DNA from: JBIKLM01 sp044375105
GTDB lineage: Bacteria > Planctomycetota > UBA1135 > GCA-002686595
Reading direction: 5' to 3'
Length of the DNA stretch: 18,515 nucleotides
NCBI GenBank assembly: GCA_044375105.1
Contig: JBILNK010000075.1
Coordinates: forward strand, 1-18,515
The notes under the pieces are model-generated. The model saw only the letters and a list, made by a program, of their open reading frames with translations, was not told the origin of the DNA and did no database searches. Each line of letters begins with the position of its first letter. The stretch's first letter is position 1. The position numbers and the translations under genes were made by a program. This document shows, piece by piece, positions 16,236 through 18,515 of the stretch.

Positions 16236-17686
16236 CCCAAGCCGCCCTCCGCGAGGCCCTGGATCACCTGGGCCGACCCCGCCTGCTGATCGTCGGGGAC
16301 CTGATCCTCGACCGCTACGTCTCGGGCGAGGTTTCGCGCATTTCCCCGGAGGCGCCGATCCCCGTGCTGCTGGCCACGCGGCGCGAAGAGCGCCTGGGCG
16401 GCGCCGGCAACGTGGCCGCCAACCTGCGCTCCTTGGACGCCGAGGTGGCCCTGATCGGCGTGGTCGGCGACGACGCTTCCGGCCGCGACCTGCTCGCGCT
16501 GATGGAGCGCATGGGCGTGGATGTGGACGGCTGTGTGCGCGACGCCACCCGACCGACCACGGTCAAGACGCGCATGATCTCCGGCGTGCAGCAGATGATC
16601 CGCATCGACTGGGAGGAGGCCCGCCCCCTGGCCCCCGAGGTCGAGGAACGCGTCCTGGCGGCCGTGGCCGAGCAGGTGCCGCGCGCGGCTGGCGTGCTGC
16701 TCTCCGACTATGGCAAGGGCGTGCTGACCGATCGCGTGCTGCGCGCCGCGATCGACGCGGCTCGGGCGGCAGGCGTGCCGGTGCTGGTCGACCCCAAGGG
16801 CCAGGACTTCCGGCGCTATCGCGGCGCGACCCTGCTGACCCCCAACCGCAAGGAGGCCGAGAGCGCCCTGCGGCGCAAGATCCGCAGCCTCGAGGAGCTG
16901 CCGGAGGCGGCGCGCGAGCTGATGCAGCTGGCCGAGCTCGAGACTTCTGTGATCACCCTGGGCGCCGACGGCATCTGTTTCCTCGAGAAGAGCGGGCGCT
17001 TCGTGCGCGTGCCGACCGTGGCGCGGGCCGTGTTCGATGTCACCGGCGCCGGCGACACGGTGATCGCGCTGCTCGCGGTCTGTCTGGCGGACAAGCAGGG
17101 CATCGACCAAGCCGTGGGGTTGGCCAATCAGGCCGCCGGGCTGGTGGTCGCCAAGCGCGGCGCCGCCTCCGTGACGCGCACGGAGCTGCGCGCCGCCCTG
17201 GGGCAGAGCGGCGGCAGCGGCGGCAAGCGCCTCGGCCGCGACACCCTGGTGGAGCGCCTGACCACGTGGCGCCAGGCCGGCGACCGGATCGTGTTCACCA
17301 ACGGCTGCTTCGACGTGCTGCACGCCGGGCACGTGCAGTACCTGCGCTTCGCCCGCTCGAAGGGCGATCGGCTGGTGGTGGGCGTCAACGACGACGCTTC
17401 GGTGCGCCGACTCAAGGGGGAAAAGCGCCCGGTCAATCCGCTCGACGATCGGCTGGAGGTGCTGGCGGCCCTGGAGATGGTCGATGGCGTCATCGAGTTC
17501 GCCGAGGATACGCCGCTCGAGCTGATCCAACGGGTGACCCCGGACGTGCTGGTCAAGGGCCAGGACTGGGAGCACAAGGGCGTGGTGGGCCGCGAATGGG
17601 TCGAGTCCCACGGCGGCCAGGTGGTGCTGGCGCCGCTCTTGGCCGGCCGTTCGACCACCGCGATCCTGGAGCGCGGCGGGCGCTGA
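16232..17686 (+). CDS. hldE: Bifunctional heptose 7-phosphate kinase / heptose 1-phosphate adenylyltransferase
   Basis: HldE (RfaE) makes ADP-D-glycero-beta-D-manno-heptose for the inner core of lipopolysaccharide. The 484-residue protein has both domains. The ribokinase-like kinase spans about 1-320, with LIVGDLILDRYVSGEV (18-33), LGGAGNVAANL (55-65) and the catalytic FDVTGAGDTV (D275). The nucleotidyltransferase spans about 335-480, with FTNGCFDVLHAGHVQYL (355-371, HxGH at 364-367), VKGQDWEHK (441-449) and GRSTTAIL (472-479). The linker near 325-337 is Gly/Ser-rich. Length agrees with the bifunctional family (about 475). ATG 16232 overlaps the upstream stop as ATGA, with no Shine-Dalgarno, so translational coupling is likely. 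It ends the operon and is followed by a hairpin. Confidence 0.95.
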   Translation: MTQAALREALDHLGRPRLLIVGDLILDRYVSGEVSRISPEAPIPVLLATRREERLGGAGNVAANLRSLDAEVALIGVVGDDASGRDLLALMERMGVDVDGCVRDATRPTTVKTRMISGVQQMIRIDWEEARPLAPEVEERVLAAVAEQVPRAAGVLLSDYGKGVLTDRVLRAAIDAARAAGVPVLVDPKGQDFRRYRGATLLTPNRKEAESALRRKIRSLEELPEAARELMQLAELETSVITLGADGICFLEKSGRFVRVPTVARAVFDVTGAGDTVIALLAVCLADKQGIDQAVGLANQAAGLVVAKRGAASVTRTELRAALGQSGGSGGKRLGRDTLVERLTTWRQAGDRIVFTNGCFDVLHAGHVQYLRFARSKGDRLVVGVNDDASVRRLKGEKRPVNPLDDRLEVLAALEMVDGVIEFAEDTPLELIQRVTPDVLVKGQDWEHKGVVGREWVESHGGQVVLAPLLAGRSTTAILERGGR

Positions 17687-18026
17687 TTTCGATCATCGGG
17701 CCGCACTCCGGCGGGCCGCGGAGTCGGCGAGCGGCGCGGCCTGCCGTTCGCTGACTCCGACCGGACCCGGGGCGAGGGTCGCGGCCGATCGGCGGGGGGC
17801 CCGATCGAGGCGCATCGCTGCACTCCGGCGCCTGGGAGCGGATCGAGGTCTAGCCCCTGGGCGGTCCCGAAGCCCGCCGGCCCGGACCCTGGCTCGGGAC
17901 CGAAACGGCCCAGGGGCGGCGCCGGTGTGTGGCCGATCCACCCGCCTTTCGAGCGGGCTCGCTCCCGCCGCCCCACGCGGGCGGACGAAGCGCCGGTTTC
18001 GAACCCCGGTGGCCGAGCCGCTCGGC
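17687..18026. other. Non-coding spacer after hldE
   Basis: This stretch contains the hldE hairpin at its left and the -10-like octamer just past its right end. The sequence between is GC-rich without protein-like frames. A GTTTCGAACC-like piece near 17996-18005 superficially resembles a tRNA T-arm, but no tRNA can be folded around it. Confidence 0.45.
17719..17759 (+). terminator. Hairpin terminator of the lpxK-hldE operon
   Basis: Bases 17719-17735 pair with 17743-17759 in a 17-bp stem (two G-T wobbles) with a 7-base loop, starting 33 bases after the hldE stop. No U-tract follows, like the other gene-end hairpins here. Confidence 0.65.
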
Positions 18027-18034
18027 GCTATCCT
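18027..18034 (+). promoter_or_regulatory. GCTATCCT -10-like element immediately before a start codon
   Basis: The octamer ends 7 bases before the ATG at 18042. A transcript starting at the normal distance would begin at or next to the ATG, so the mRNA is probably leaderless or nearly so. No -35 hexamer is evident 17 bases upstream. Confidence 0.5.
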
Positions 18035-18041
18035 GTGGGCC

Positions 18042-18515
18042 ATGCGGGTCCTGTTCGTTTATCCGAACCTCTACACGCAGATGGGCCTCGGGCACGGCCT
18101 GGCCTCCCTCTCGGCGGTGTTGCGGCGCGCGGGCCATGAGACGGCGCTGATCAACCTGAACGAGAACCTGCCGCCGGTGCCCACGCCCGCGCAGGTCTTC
18201 GAGCGCATCCGCGCCGAGCGCCCCGGGCTGCTGGCCTTCTCCTGTTTGACCCAGCAATACGGGGCCGGCCGCGAGCTGGCCCGCTTCCTGCGGGCGCGCG
18301 CCGCGGAGGTCGACTTCGAATTGCCTCCGCTGGTGGTGGGCGGCATCCATCCGACCATGGTGCCGCGCGAGGTGATGGCCGATGGGGTCTGGGACTTCGT
18401 GGGCGTGGGCGAATGCGAGGACGCCCTGCTCGAGCTGGTCCGGCGGCTCGAGGCCCGCCAGGACACCGAGGTGCTGCCGAATTTCCTGTGCTGGCGGGGC
18501 GGCCTGCGGCCCGCG
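18042..18515 (+). CDS. B12-binding-type radical SAM protein, N-terminal part (runs off the window)
   Basis: The frame is open from ATG 18042 through the last base, giving 158 residues with no stop. It begins MRVLFVYPNLYTQMGLGHGL and continues with LASLSAVLRRAGHET, LLAFSCLTQQY, and LVVGGIHPTMVPREVM followed by DFVGVGECEDALLELV. This order is typical of the Rossmann-like cobalamin-binding domain that precedes the radical SAM barrel in B668-type enzymes (for example methyltransferases and hopanoid or chlorophyll enzymes). The radical SAM CxxxCxxC motif would lie downstream, outside the window. No DxHxxG cobalamin motif is present, which is common in this class. There is no Shine-Dalgarno; the -10-like box sits directly upstream. 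The substrate cannot be predicted from this part. Confidence 0.85.
   Translation, partial: MRVLFVYPNLYTQMGLGHGLASLSAVLRRAGHETALINLNENLPPVPTPAQVFERIRAERPGLLAFSCLTQQYGAGRELARFLRARAAEVDFELPPLVVGGIHPTMVPREVMADGVWDFVGVGECEDALLELVRRLEARQDTEVLPNFLCWRGGLRPA

Noticed and set aside
17990..18015. T-arm-like GTTTCGAACC that might mark a tRNA or attachment site
   Set aside because: The flanking five-base stems do not pair, and no acceptor or anticodon arm fits upstream.

Overview
This 18.5 kb window is very GC-rich bacterial DNA with no IS element, CRISPR array, tRNA or rRNA that I can recognise. It looks chromosomal and Gram-negative in cell plan. It carries a lipid A 4'-kinase, a lipid A-type acyltransferase, an ADP-heptose synthesis enzyme, a SurA/PpiD-like periplasmic foldase, and exported proteins with signal peptides. 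A secreted FG-GAP/VCBS protein with a C-terminal beta-sandwich tail, the scarcity of Shine-Dalgarno sequences and the divergent omega subunit would suit a Planctomycetota lineage. Myxococcota or another high-GC phylum cannot be excluded; the taxonomic call is inference only.

Layout, left to right. (1) 1-81: the last codons of a gene that begins outside the window. (2) 692-2785: a secreted seven-repeat FG-GAP protein standing alone, followed by a perfect 17-bp hairpin. (3) 3508-7603: a tightly overlapping trio of radical SAM/SPASM-like enzyme, family 2 glycosyltransferase, and GT-C membrane glycosyltransferase with a TPR tail. It ends at a bidirectional hairpin facing the convergent foldase gene. 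(4) 9662-7719 (minus): a periplasmic peptidyl-prolyl isomerase built from two tandem SurA-like halves. (5) 10097-10681: a small unknown protein whose C-terminal half looks like a degenerate receiver domain. (6) 11021-11980: a HAD-family hydrolase with an extra C-terminal region. (7) 12277-17686: a five-gene overlapping operon of rpoZ, an alkaline-phosphatase-superfamily lipoprotein, lpxK, an LpxL-like acyltransferase and hldE. (8) 18042 to the window end: the N-terminal part of a B12-binding-type radical SAM protein.

The rpoZ-to-hldE operon is the functional core. LpxK phosphorylates the lipid A precursor, the LpxL-like enzyme acylates it, and HldE makes activated heptose for the inner core. 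The threonine-type sulfatase-like lipoprotein between rpoZ and lpxK may act on envelope glycolipid or phosphate groups. The radical SAM/GT2/GT-C trio is probably a second envelope-glycan or protein-modification unit of unknown product.

Three observations stand out. The octamer GCTATCCT occurs three times (I found no others by eye), each just upstream of a transcription unit, and looks like this organism's -10 box. Four gene junctions use the same 4-base NTGA overlap followed by GC, one of which implies a CTG start codon. The RNA polymerase omega subunit is wired into a lipopolysaccharide operon.
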